Source: an uncultured Sutterella sp. (GTDB taxonomy: Bacteria; Pseudomonadota; Gammaproteobacteria; Burkholderiales; Burkholderiaceae_F). Taken from it: DNA of 5,594 nucleotides. The stretch spans positions 1 to 5,594 of the forward strand of contig USIM01000065.1 of assembly GCA_900554675.1 (NCBI GenBank). Direction: 5' to 3'. How positions within the stretch are numbered: position 1 is the stretch's first letter; each line of letters begins with the position of its first letter. Positions 1 through 5,545 of this stretch are shown here, one piece after another. The position numbers and the translations under genes were made by a program. The notes under the pieces are model-generated. The model was given only the letters and a program-made list of their open reading frames with translations. It searched no databases and was not told the origin of the DNA.

Positions 1-273
1 TATTGTTGCGTGAAACAGGAAATCGACAAGTGGGATCCATACGATTTCTTCCCGGAAGCACCATCAAATGAGTATGATGGCGAAAGTAAAAGAATTATGA
101 GGAAGATAACAGTTTCCTCACTTATGAACGAAATCGCAGAAGCGGTTGCTGAAGTCTTCTCTGAATCTTTTGGTCAGGGGGAGGGCTTCTCGGCAGACTA
201 TTGCAGGGACGTAGCCGGTAAAATCAAACACAGAATAACAAAGTACGAAAACAGGTTGAAAAACAAAAGATAA
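1..273 (+). CDS. DUF1871-like small protein, probably 5'-truncated by the window edge
   Basis: The frame is open from the first base and ends at TAA 271-273. A GTG at position 10 would give 87 residues, but no ribosome site can be seen in the nine bases before it, and the frame continues upstream as Y-C-C. The real start may therefore lie outside the window. The N-terminal motif DKWDPYDFFPEAPSNEYD (residues 6-23 counted from the GTG) resembles the WDP...AP.DEYD signature I associate with DUF1871 (Bacillus YugE-like proteins). The spaced hydrophobic helix AEAVAEVFSESFG and the C-terminal AGKIKHRI fit that family. It has no signal peptide or membrane segment, is rich in acidic residues with a basic tail, and should be a small cytosolic protein. 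The function of this family is not known to me; members often sit among immunity-like or accessory genes, but no partner is visible here. The family call is from memory of the motif, so moderate. Confidence 0.62.
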   Translation, partial: YCCVKQEIDKWDPYDFFPEAPSNEYDGESKRIMRKITVSSLMNEIAEAVAEVFSESFGQGEGFSADYCRDVAGKIKHRITKYENRLKNKR

Positions 274-284
274 TACGTTATAAT
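256..284 (+). promoter_or_regulatory. Near-consensus sigma70 promoter reading into a noncoding region
   Basis: TTGAAA at 256-261 and TATAAT at 279-284 are separated by exactly 17 bases. The -35 box lies inside the last codons of the DUF1871-like gene, and transcription would begin near 291. No gene with a credible start follows within 600 bases, and a long terminator-like hairpin stands at 583-637. The match is seen directly; activity is inferred. Confidence 0.6.
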
Positions 285-308
285 ACTCCCAGAGATCCCA
301 CTGGTTGC

Positions 309-326
309 GTGATACTATCCTGATAC
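309..326. repeat. Copy 1 of a paired GATACT repeat
   Basis: GTGATACT, four bases, TGATAC: two GATAC units start 11 bases apart (311 and 322), about one turn of the helix. A second copy with the same internal spacing lies at 495-512. Such phased pairs are typical of protein-binding sites, for example recombinase arm sites or repressor sites; which protein is unknown. Confidence 0.5.
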
Positions 327-393
327 TAAAAAATCAGCAAGCCACATCTACCACGGCAATCTCATGGAAAAGTGAACATCCAAAGATAGATAT

Positions 394-413
394 ACTAAAC
401 AAATTTGTTTAGT
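394..413. promoter_or_regulatory. Perfect 20-base palindrome, operator-like
   Basis: The half-site ACTAAACAAA (394-403) is followed without a gap by its exact reverse complement (404-413). The symmetry stops at the next base on each side. A gapless palindrome of this length in noncoding DNA suits a dimeric helix-turn-helix repressor such as a MarR- or TetR-family protein. No regulator gene is in the window, so the partner is unknown. The palindrome lies about 100 bases downstream of the promoter at 256-284, not on it. Confidence 0.5.
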
Positions 414-478
414 TACAATTTGAACTTACCGAGCTCGAGTAATCTGCAAACCCTGAAAAGTATTGATGCAATATTTTG

Positions 479-494
479 AGAGCCAAAAGGCTCT
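479..494 (+). other. Perfect six-pair hairpin with AAAA loop
   Basis: AGAGCC (479-484), AAAA, GGCTCT (489-494). The left arm plus loop, AGAGCCAAAA (479-488), is also an exact complement of TTTTGGCTCT at 607-616 in the inner part of the terminal hairpin. The segment could therefore fold alone or pair with the terminator. Confidence 0.5.
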
Positions 495-512
495 GTGATA
501 CTGCTTTGATAC
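495..512. repeat. Copy 2 of the paired GATACT repeat
   Basis: GTGATACT, four bases, TGATAC, with GATAC units at 497 and 508, again 11 bases apart. It shares 8 bases on the left and 6 on the right with the copy at 309-326, in the same orientation and 186 bases away. Confidence 0.5.
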
Positions 513-582
513 GATCAGGCGATTATTCATCAAGAAATAGTGCAGAATTATAGCAATTCAACTTTTTGATGCACAGCAATAG

Positions 583-637
583 AAACCCGGAACCCTTTTT
601 GAGCCGTTTTGGCTCTGAAAAGGTTTCGGGTTTTGTG
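583..637 (+). terminator. Long hairpin with T tail, candidate intrinsic terminator
   Basis: The outer stem pairs AAACCCG (583-589) with CGGGTTT (627-633). It continues as GAACC with GGTTT (one G-T pair), then a T-rich/A-rich section with mismatches, then GAGCC (601-605) with GGCTC (611-615) around a GTTTT loop. TTTT at 631-634 ends the structure but is short and interrupted by GTG, so termination efficiency may be modest. The mirror strand would also form the hairpin. Confidence 0.5.
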
Positions 638-872
638 CAATGTTTTTCGAGGAACTATTTTGAAACAGCCCCTTTTCGCATATTCATATCCTTCTCACAC
701 ACCCGATGGCAGCAGGCCATTCTCCTTTGAGTGGGCATATGCCTCCGCCTTAAAATGTCGGATGGCGAGGGCGTTTAGATGGTCGGGGAATGCGCTGGAG
801 ATAAGGTAGCAGATGCGCGTCGGGGGCGGATCGAGAAGCTCGTAGTGGGCACTATGCTCATCGCTCGTCAAC
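638..872. other. Noncoding gap with no supported gene
   Basis: Nothing here meets the standard for a gene. From about 690 the DNA becomes GC-rich. On the minus strand a frame ending at 695 has mostly C/G third positions between about 895 and 695, which looks coding. It has no good start or ribosome site in the GC-rich part, its N-terminal extension would overlap the next gene, and I recognise no family. It could be a decayed 3' end of a minus-strand gene. The + strand frame at 609-809 begins inside the terminator hairpin and also matches nothing I know. Confidence 0.4.
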
Positions 873-901
873 TGGACAAGGGGGATATGAACATTTATAA
901 T
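873..901 (+). promoter_or_regulatory. Near-consensus sigma70 promoter of the chimeric transporter gene
   Basis: TGGACA (873-878), a 17-base spacer, and a perfect TATAAT (896-901). Transcription would start near 908, leaving a leader of about 40 bases before the ATG at 950. The ribosome site is weak: GAAAGAG at 935-941, eight bases before the start. Confidence 0.62.
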
Positions 902-949
902 AGCTGATAGAAGTAGCCACAACAAGTAACACACGAAAGAGTACACAAG

Positions 950-2596
950 ATGAGAACACTGGAAGAACAGCTGGTAGATGCCAGCCTTGATATGGGAAAA
1001 GCTCTGCTTCTGGCGGGCGGCGAGGTGACGCGGGTGGAGGACACCATTACCCGCATCCTCCACGCCTATGGGATGCATAAGGTGGGCGTGTTTACCATTA
1101 CCTCCCTTATTGAGGTCACGGCACGCACGCCGGACGGCGACGAGATCGTCAAGGCCCGGCGCATCGCCGGAGGCTATGCCACCAACCTCGACCGGGTAGA
1201 ACAGTTGAATGCCCTCTCCCGTGAGATTTGCGCCACCTGCCCTCCGCCGCAGGACATCACTGCCCGTGTGGAGGCTATCAAGTACCCGAAGCCGGAGGCG
1301 GCGTGGATCAGCTACGTCGGTGCGATGCTGGCGGCGGGAAGCTTCACCGTCTTCTTCGGCGGTAAACTGGCCGATGTCCCGGCGACGATCATCCTCGCCT
1401 GTTTCATCAACTGGATGGATCGGAAAGGCATCTACAAAAAGGAGAACCAGTTGCTGTTTTATCTGGTCTGTTCCATCGTGACGGGCTTTCGTAAGTTGGG
1501 CGGCAAAGCCTGGGGACGCGCCGGTTACTTAGGTGTCGTCACGGGCTTTTTGGTTTTGAGTTTTTACTCTGCCATTGGCGGTTGGACCATTGCTTATTTC
1601 ATTAATGCCTGTTTAGGTAACGGTCTTGTGGCCGACCAATCACAGTTGGGCGCCCACTTTGCCCGCATTGCCGGCACGCCCGAAATGGCGATCGGCTTTC
1701 AAGCGCTCTTTTTGGTGATGACCGGCTGGGTGGTGGCCTATGGCGTGAGCAGCGGCATTGAACGCCTCTCCAAAGTGCTCATGCCCTTGCTTTTCATTTT
1801 GATGCTTGTTTTAATCGTGCGCTCGCTATTCTTACCGGGCGCAGAAAAAGGGCTGGCCTACCTCTTTAGTTGGAACCCTGAAGCCTTTACGGTAGACGCT
1901 TTACTGTCTGCCATGGGCTTTACGTTCTTCTCCTTGTGTTTGGGTAGTGGCTGTATGCTCACCTACGGCAGTTACCTTGATAAGGACACCGACTTGATTT
2001 ATTCCTCCTCTTGGATCGCCGGGCTAACGATTTTGAGTTCCTTGCTCGGTGCCTTGATGGTGATGCCCTCCGTTTTTGCATTCGGTTTAGATCCGACGGC
2101 AGGCCCCGGTCTTACCTTCGTAACGATGCCCGCTATTTTCGCGCAAATGCCCGCTGGACACCTCTTTGCCATTGCGTTTTATGCTTGCTTGCTCGTTGCT
2201 GCCATTACGAGTTCGGTCTCTATGCTTGAAATCGACGTGGCGTTCTTGCACGACGAATGGAATTGGTCTCGTCCCAAAGCCGTAGTCGTGACGACCGCTT
2301 TATTGATGTTTGTGGGAAGCTTTAGCGCTTTGTCTTTCGGCCCCTTAGCCGACGATAAGTGGATTGGACGCAACTTCTTTGATTGGGTTGACTATTTAAC
2401 CTCCAACATCAGTTTGCCCATTGGCGGTTTGATGGTGGCTGTTCTCTCGAGCTGGCTCATGTGGGACAAGGTCAAACCAGCCATTTCGGGAGCAAATCAC
2501 GAAATGCGTAGCGCCACGACCTACAAAGTGCTTCGCATCGGCATTGCCGTTTTTGCGCCGATCTTGGTGATTACGGTTTTGATGACGGGCATTTAG
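950..2596 (+). CDS. Chimeric reading frame: ThrE-type exporter N-half joined to an NSS-family symporter lacking TM1-TM2
   Basis: 548 codons in one open frame, ATG to TAG. Residues 1-115 match the cytosolic N-domain of ThrE/YjjP threonine/serine exporters (PF06738): LLLAGGEVTRVEDTITRI at 20-37, a TSLIEVTA strand and RRIAGGYATNLDRVEQLN. Residues 118-180 are the first two or three membrane segments; the rest of the usual five is missing. From RKLGGKAWGRAGYLG (181-195) the protein is an NSS/SNF sodium symporter. TM3 is at about 193-216. TM6 holds FTFFSLCLGSG (324-334), followed by MLTYGSY. EL4 has the LDPTAGPGLTFV motif (380-391). TM8 holds AAITSSVSML (417-426), with the Thr-Ser pair of the Na2 site. 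TM9-TM11 run to the end. Against LeuT/TnaT-type proteins, about 80 N-terminal residues with TM1 and TM2 are absent; TM1 carries much of the sodium and substrate site. Neither function is likely to survive. Leucine codons change at the join: none of 17 is TTA before it, while 7 of the next 9 are TTA/TTG. It could be a true recombination product or an assembly chimera. Confidence 0.85.
   Translation: MRTLEEQLVDASLDMGKALLLAGGEVTRVEDTITRILHAYGMHKVGVFTITSLIEVTARTPDGDEIVKARRIAGGYATNLDRVEQLNALSREICATCPPPQDITARVEAIKYPKPEAAWISYVGAMLAAGSFTVFFGGKLADVPATIILACFINWMDRKGIYKKENQLLFYLVCSIVTGFRKLGGKAWGRAGYLGVVTGFLVLSFYSAIGGWTIAYFINACLGNGLVADQSQLGAHFARIAGTPEMAIGFQALFLVMTGWVVAYGVSSGIERLSKVLMPLLFILMLVLIVRSLFLPGAEKGLAYLFSWNPEAFTVDALLSAMGFTFFSLCLGSGCMLTYGSYLDKDTDLIYSSSWIAGLTILSSLLGALMVMPSVFAFGLDPTAGPGLTFVTMPAIFAQMPAGHLFAIAFYACLLVAAITSSVSMLEIDVAFLHDEWNWSRPKAVVVTTALLMFVGSFSALSFGPLADDKWIGRNFFDWVDYLTSNISLPIGGLMVAVLSSWLMWDKVKPAISGANHEMRSATTYKVLRIGIAVFAPILVITVLMTGI
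1478..1492 (+). other. Junction between ThrE-type and NSS-type coding sequence
   Basis: Family similarity switches from ThrE (ending LVCSIVTGF, residue 180) to NSS (starting F-RKLGG, residues 180-185) within these bases. The Phe codon TTT at 1487-1489 could come from either parent, since NSS proteins commonly have a residue of this kind before the KLGG segment. The frame is kept across the join. Confidence 0.6.
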
Positions 2597-2620
2597 GTAC
2601 AAACCCTCGTCTCTAAGGAA

Positions 2621-2659
2621 AAGAGCTCATTGCGGTCTTCGTAATGAGCTTTTTCTTTT
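2621..2659 (+). terminator. Intrinsic terminator after the chimeric transporter gene
   Basis: GCTCATTGC (2625-2633) pairs with GTAATGAGC (2641-2649), one G-T pair, around a seven-base loop. The stem extends through AAGA/TTTT pairing into the run TTTTTCTTTT (2650-2659). It starts 24 bases after the stop codon. This separates the gene from the ABC operon that follows. Confidence 0.85.
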
Positions 2660-2665
2660 GAGTTT

Positions 2666-2685
2666 CATAAGCCATTTGGCTTATG
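2666..2685 (+). other. Perfect hairpin in the ABC operon leader
   Basis: CATAAGCCA is followed by TT and its exact reverse complement TGGCTTATG. No T run follows, so it is not a second terminator. It may be an operator or an mRNA structure upstream of the binding-protein gene, or a 3'-end stabiliser of the preceding transcript. Confidence 0.4.
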
Positions 2686-2730
2686 GATGGACTAGAAGTT
2701 CCTCTAATGAAGGGGCACAATTTTTCTTAC

Positions 2731-2748
2731 GTCACCTGTTTGGGTGAC
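2731..2748 (+). other. Leader hairpin overlapping a direct repeat
   Basis: GTCACC (2731-2736) and GGTGAC (2743-2748) form a six-pair stem with a six-base loop. The right arm runs into the first of two GACCGAACC copies (2746-2754 and 2795-2803). No T tail follows. I do not recognise a riboswitch class. I also could not find a convincing -35/-10 pair for the operon in 2660-2822. Confidence 0.35.
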
Positions 2749-2822
2749 CGAACCGAGAAATTGGACGACAAATAAACCCGGTTAAGGGATGTCGGACCGA
2801 ACCTACAATAAGAGGGATACAA

Positions 2823-3791
2823 ATGATTAAACAGCGATCTTTAGTCATCGCCGTCGCCGCTATTTTGGGCATGACCGGCATGACATTATCAACAGCACAG
2901 GCCGCTCCTGTACCAACAACGGTCGGTTTAGTGCAACTGGTTGAACACCCGGCATTGGATGCCGCCAATAAAGGGATTGTCGATGCAATGAAGGCACGTG
3001 GTTTAAACGTCACGTTTGACCAGCAAAACGCCCAAGCCGATCAGTCCAATTTGAGTAATATCTCTCAACGCTTCGTCACTCAAAAGTATCCTCTCATTTT
3101 TGCCATTGCAACGCCTGCTGCTCAGTCCGTTGCCAATGCCACCGATAAAACGCCCATTGTCGCCACTGCTGTGACGGATTTTGCTGTCGCTAAGCTCGTC
3201 AAAGACAATGCCAAGCCCGGCACCAACGTTACGGGTTCCTCAGACTTAAACCCCGTGGCTGCACAATTAGACCTTTTGATGCAATTGGTTCCTAATGCTA
3301 AAACCATCGGCACGATTTACAACTCCTCTGAAATTAACTCAGAGTTCCAAATTGCCATTTTGAAAAAAGAAATGGCTCGCTACAACTTAAAGCTTGTTGA
3401 GTTGACCGTCTCCAACATTAACGACGTTCAACAAACAGCTCGTAGCATGGTGGGGAAGGTTGACGCCATTTATGTTCCTACCGATAACGTCATTGCTTCT
3501 GCCATGCCCGTTCTTGCCAAGATTACCAATCGCGCAAAGATTCCTGTGATTACCGGTGAAGAAGGCATGTGCGTTAATGGCGGTCTTGCCACCGTTGGTG
3601 TTGATTACTACAACTTGGGCAAGATTGCCGGCAACATGGGTGCAGACATCCTTGAAGGCAAGGGCAAACCGCAAACGATGCCCATTCGCTATCAAACCGA
3701 ATTTAAGGCCAAAATCAACGAAAAAACGGCCAAACGCATCGGTATCAAGATCCCTGAAGCTGTCACGAAATACGCTGAATTTATCAAGTAG
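2823..3791 (+). CDS. ABC transporter periplasmic substrate-binding protein, COG2984/TrpX-like
   Basis: 322 residues, a normal length for the ABC_sub_bind family (PF04392, COG2984). ATG 2823 has AGAGGG at 2811-2816, six bases upstream. Residues 1-27 are a clear signal peptide: basic MIKQR, a hydrophobic core, and AQA before the likely cut at 27/28. There is no lipobox cysteine, so the mature protein should be free in the periplasm of a Gram-negative cell. Family landmarks are VGLVQLVEHPALD (34-46), FAIATPAAQ (93-101), KPGTNVTGSSD (131-141), the hinge strand TIGTIYNSSE (161-170), AIYVPTDN (215-222), and GVDYYNLGKIAG (259-270). The protein captures the ligand and delivers it to the permease encoded next. 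Characterised relatives (TrpX type) bind tryptophan or other aromatic compounds, but the family is broad and the ligand here is inferred only. It is first of a three-gene operon, with a 76-base gap holding a hairpin before the permease gene, consistent with higher expression of the binding protein. Confidence 0.92.
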   Translation: MIKQRSLVIAVAAILGMTGMTLSTAQAAPVPTTVGLVQLVEHPALDAANKGIVDAMKARGLNVTFDQQNAQADQSNLSNISQRFVTQKYPLIFAIATPAAQSVANATDKTPIVATAVTDFAVAKLVKDNAKPGTNVTGSSDLNPVAAQLDLLMQLVPNAKTIGTIYNSSEINSEFQIAILKKEMARYNLKLVELTVSNINDVQQTARSMVGKVDAIYVPTDNVIASAMPVLAKITNRAKIPVITGEEGMCVNGGLATVGVDYYNLGKIAGNMGADILEGKGKPQTMPIRYQTEFKAKINEKTAKRIGIKIPEAVTKYAEFIK

Positions 3792-3806
3792 TGACATTAG
3801 ATGTTC

Positions 3807-3849
3807 GCAATAGACTCCCTAAAGGGTCTATTGCCCACTTCGTTTTTTT
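3807..3849 (+). terminator. Intercistronic hairpin, partial terminator or mRNA stabiliser
   Basis: GCAATAGAC (3807-3815) pairs exactly with GTCTATTGC (3826-3834); T-G and C-G pairs extend the stem inward. A run of seven T residues (3843-3849) comes eight bases after the stem, too far for a classic terminator, so readthrough into the permease gene is likely. Such structures between a binding-protein gene and its permease gene commonly raise the relative amount of binding protein. Confidence 0.5.
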
Positions 3850-3867
3850 GTTTTTGGGGATAGTTTC

Positions 3868-4737
3868 ATGATTGATATTTTGATACCCACCATCGGCCAA
3901 GGGTTGTTGTGGGCCATTTTAGCCATCGGCGTATTCATTACATTCCGCGTCTTAGATTTAGCTGACTTATCCGTTGAAGGCTCTTTTCCTTTGGGTGCAG
4001 CGGTCGCCGCAAGCGCATTGGTCTCGGGCTACAGCATTACGGTGGCCTTCATCTTAGCCATGATCGCAGGCGCCCTGGCCGGTGTTGTGACGGGGATATT
4101 AACCACTAAACTCAAAATTCCAGCCCTCTTAGCCGGGATTTTGACCATGATTGCGCTCTACTCCATCAATCTTCATGTAATGGGACGAGCCAACATTGCG
4201 CTTTTACGCGTGGATACGGTTTTCTCCATCATCACTGATTGGGGACTTAGCGAAGACATGACCTCGCTCTTAGTGGGCGCTCTCGCCGTAGCCATCGTCG
4301 GTTGCATTGTCTATTGGTTCTTTGGGACGGAACTCGGAACCGCCATTCGTGCCACTGGGAGCAACGATCAAATGGCCCGTGCTCAAGGTGTCAATACCAA
4401 TTCCATGATCGTTTTAGGTCTTTTAATCAGTAACGCTTTAGTTGCCCTTTCTGGTGCTCTTGTCGCTCAAAGTAACGGCTTTGCCGATGTCGGCATGGGC
4501 GTGGGCACCATTGTGATTGGTTTGGCCTCTGTCATCATTGGTGAAGTTCTCTTTGGTGCAAAAAGTTTTCTCAATAGCCTCATCGCTGTCATTTTGGGCT
4601 CCATTGTCTACCGTTTGGTCATTGCCATCGTTTTGCAAATGGGGATGCCGCCCAATGATTTAAAACTTTTCACGGCGGTGTTGGTTGCCTTTGCTTTGGC
4701 ACTTCCCCTCATCCGCGAGCGCTTTGCTCATCGTTAA
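3868..4737 (+). CDS. ABC transporter permease, BPD_transp_2/COG4120 type
   Basis: 289 residues, the usual size for COG4120 permeases, which partner COG2984 binding proteins. ATG 3868 follows GGGGA at 3856-3860, seven bases away; TAA 4735-4737 is followed at once by an in-frame TGA. Hydrophobic segments by eye: 7-28, 38-54, 57-80, 84-105, 132-153, 179-201, 210-230, 235-258 and 267-282. The DLADLSVEGSFPLGAA motif (30-45) is a hallmark of this group. The cytoplasmic loop TELGTAIRATGSNDQMARAQG (154-174) is the likely coupling helix that docks on the ATPase. An inner-membrane homodimer would form the channel. The gene lies 19 bases before the ATPase gene, so translation is probably linked. Compared with LivH-type relatives nothing is missing. 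Substrate follows the binding protein and is uncertain. Confidence 0.92.
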   Translation: MIDILIPTIGQGLLWAILAIGVFITFRVLDLADLSVEGSFPLGAAVAASALVSGYSITVAFILAMIAGALAGVVTGILTTKLKIPALLAGILTMIALYSINLHVMGRANIALLRVDTVFSIITDWGLSEDMTSLLVGALAVAIVGCIVYWFFGTELGTAIRATGSNDQMARAQGVNTNSMIVLGLLISNALVALSGALVAQSNGFADVGMGVGTIVIGLASVIIGEVLFGAKSFLNSLIAVILGSIVYRLVIAIVLQMGMPPNDLKLFTAVLVAFALALPLIRERFAHR

Positions 4738-4756
4738 TGACTTTTAGGACAATGCC

Positions 4757-5545
4757 ATGCTTATCGTTAAAGATGTAAAAAAGACGTTCTTTCCTGGAAG
4801 CGTCAACGAGAAAAAAGCTCTTCAAGGGGTCAACCTCACTCTCAACGACGGTGATTTCGTTACCGTCATTGGCAGTAACGGTGCCGGTAAATCCACCTTT
4901 TTAAATTCCGTGGCAGGCGTTTTCCCGGTCGACTCCGGCTCCATCACGATTGACGGCGTGGATGTGACGCGTATGCCCGAACATGTCCGTGCCCAATACA
5001 TCGGTCGCGTATTCCAAGATCCGATGAGAGGGACCGCTGCCAACATGATGATTGAAGAAAACCTCGCCATGGCCTCTCGCCGTGGTAAACGCCTTGGGCT
5101 AAAGTGGAGTGCTCAAACAGAAGAAACGGCACACTTTCAAGAGCTTTTAAAGCTCTTGGACTTGGGACTTGAAAACCGTATGACGGCACGTGTCGGTCTT
5201 TTGTCAGGCGGTCAACGTCAGGCCTTAACGCTTTTGATGGCAACGCTTGTTCGCCCCAAACTCTTGTTACTTGACGAACACACCGCAGCGCTTGACCCCA
5301 AAACGGCTGAAAAGGTTTTGCAATTAACCGATCGCTTCGTTAAAGAGCAACAACTCACCACGCTCATGATCACGCACAACATGCGCGATGCCCTGCGTTT
5401 TGGTAATCGTTTGTGCATGATGCATAACGGCAGAGTTATTGTTGATGTGGCCGGTCAAGAAAAAGAAAAATTGACCGTACAAGATCTTTTAGGTCTGTTT
5501 GAAAAGGCCGCCGGCGAGGTGAGCGACGCCATGATTTTGGGTTAA
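4757..5545 (+). CDS. ABC transporter ATP-binding protein, COG1101 type
   Basis: 262 residues with every nucleotide-binding element in place: Walker A GSNGAGKST (39-47), Q-loop VFQDP with Gln87, signature LSGGQ (149-153), Walker B LLLLD (169-173) with catalytic Glu174, D-loop ALDP (178-181) and switch His207 in MITHNM. It should be an active ATPase that drives the permease from the cytoplasmic side as a dimer. The DEHTAALDPKTAEKVL stretch is typical of COG1101, the ATPases that go with COG2984/COG4120 systems. ATG 4757 follows AGGA at 4746-4749, seven bases away; another ATG at 4752 is in a different frame and too close to the ribosome site. It is the last gene of the operon visible here; no terminator is seen in the 49 bases left. 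Confidence 0.93.
   Translation: MLIVKDVKKTFFPGSVNEKKALQGVNLTLNDGDFVTVIGSNGAGKSTFLNSVAGVFPVDSGSITIDGVDVTRMPEHVRAQYIGRVFQDPMRGTAANMMIEENLAMASRRGKRLGLKWSAQTEETAHFQELLKLLDLGLENRMTARVGLLSGGQRQALTLLMATLVRPKLLLLDEHTAALDPKTAEKVLQLTDRFVKEQQLTTLMITHNMRDALRFGNRLCMMHNGRVIVDVAGQEKEKLTVQDLLGLFEKAAGEVSDAMILG

Larger units (their letters stand above)
285..637 (+). ncRNA. Candidate noncoding transcript between a promoter and a terminator
   Basis: This stretch begins just after a 17-base-spaced TTGAAA/TATAAT promoter and ends at a long hairpin followed by T residues. Stops are frequent in the + frames and no start codon with a ribosome site opens a frame of useful length. Inside it are two copies of a GATACT pair motif (309-326, 495-512), a perfect 20-base palindrome (394-413), a perfect six-pair hairpin with an AAAA loop (479-494) and the terminal hairpin. 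I recognise no known RNA family such as a riboswitch, T-box, 6S RNA or tmRNA. Alternatives are a leader for a gene lost at a junction, or the noncoding end of an integrated element. The boundaries are approximate and set only by the promoter and hairpin. Confidence 0.28.

Noticed and set aside
431..439. Overlapping SacI and XhoI sites (GAGCTCGAG) suggesting a cloning polylinker
   Set aside because: Only two sites overlap and no further polylinker or vector sequence surrounds them; chance in natural DNA is enough.
609..809. 66-codon + strand frame
   Set aside because: It starts inside the terminator hairpin, has no ribosome site and no family I recognise.
695..1078. 127-codon minus-strand frame as a full gene
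   Set aside because: Its N-terminal third is antisense to the well-supported ThrE domain and it has no ribosome site; only the part from 895 to 695 looks coding-like and is noted as a finding.
1209..1481. 90-codon + strand frame rich in Arg, Ser and Pro
   Set aside because: Shadow of the GC-rich ThrE coding region in another frame.
1478..1492. A frameshift or sequencing indel as the reason for the family switch
   Set aside because: The frame is continuous, and the ThrE continuation is not found in the other frames after 1490, so a simple indel does not explain the change of family.
2804..2809. TACAAT as the -10 box of the ABC operon
   Set aside because: No -35 match at 16-18 bases upstream, and the transcript would begin on top of the ribosome site.
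3387..3797. 136-codon minus-strand frame across the binding-protein gene
   Set aside because: Fully antisense to a gene with clear family motifs, with no start signal.
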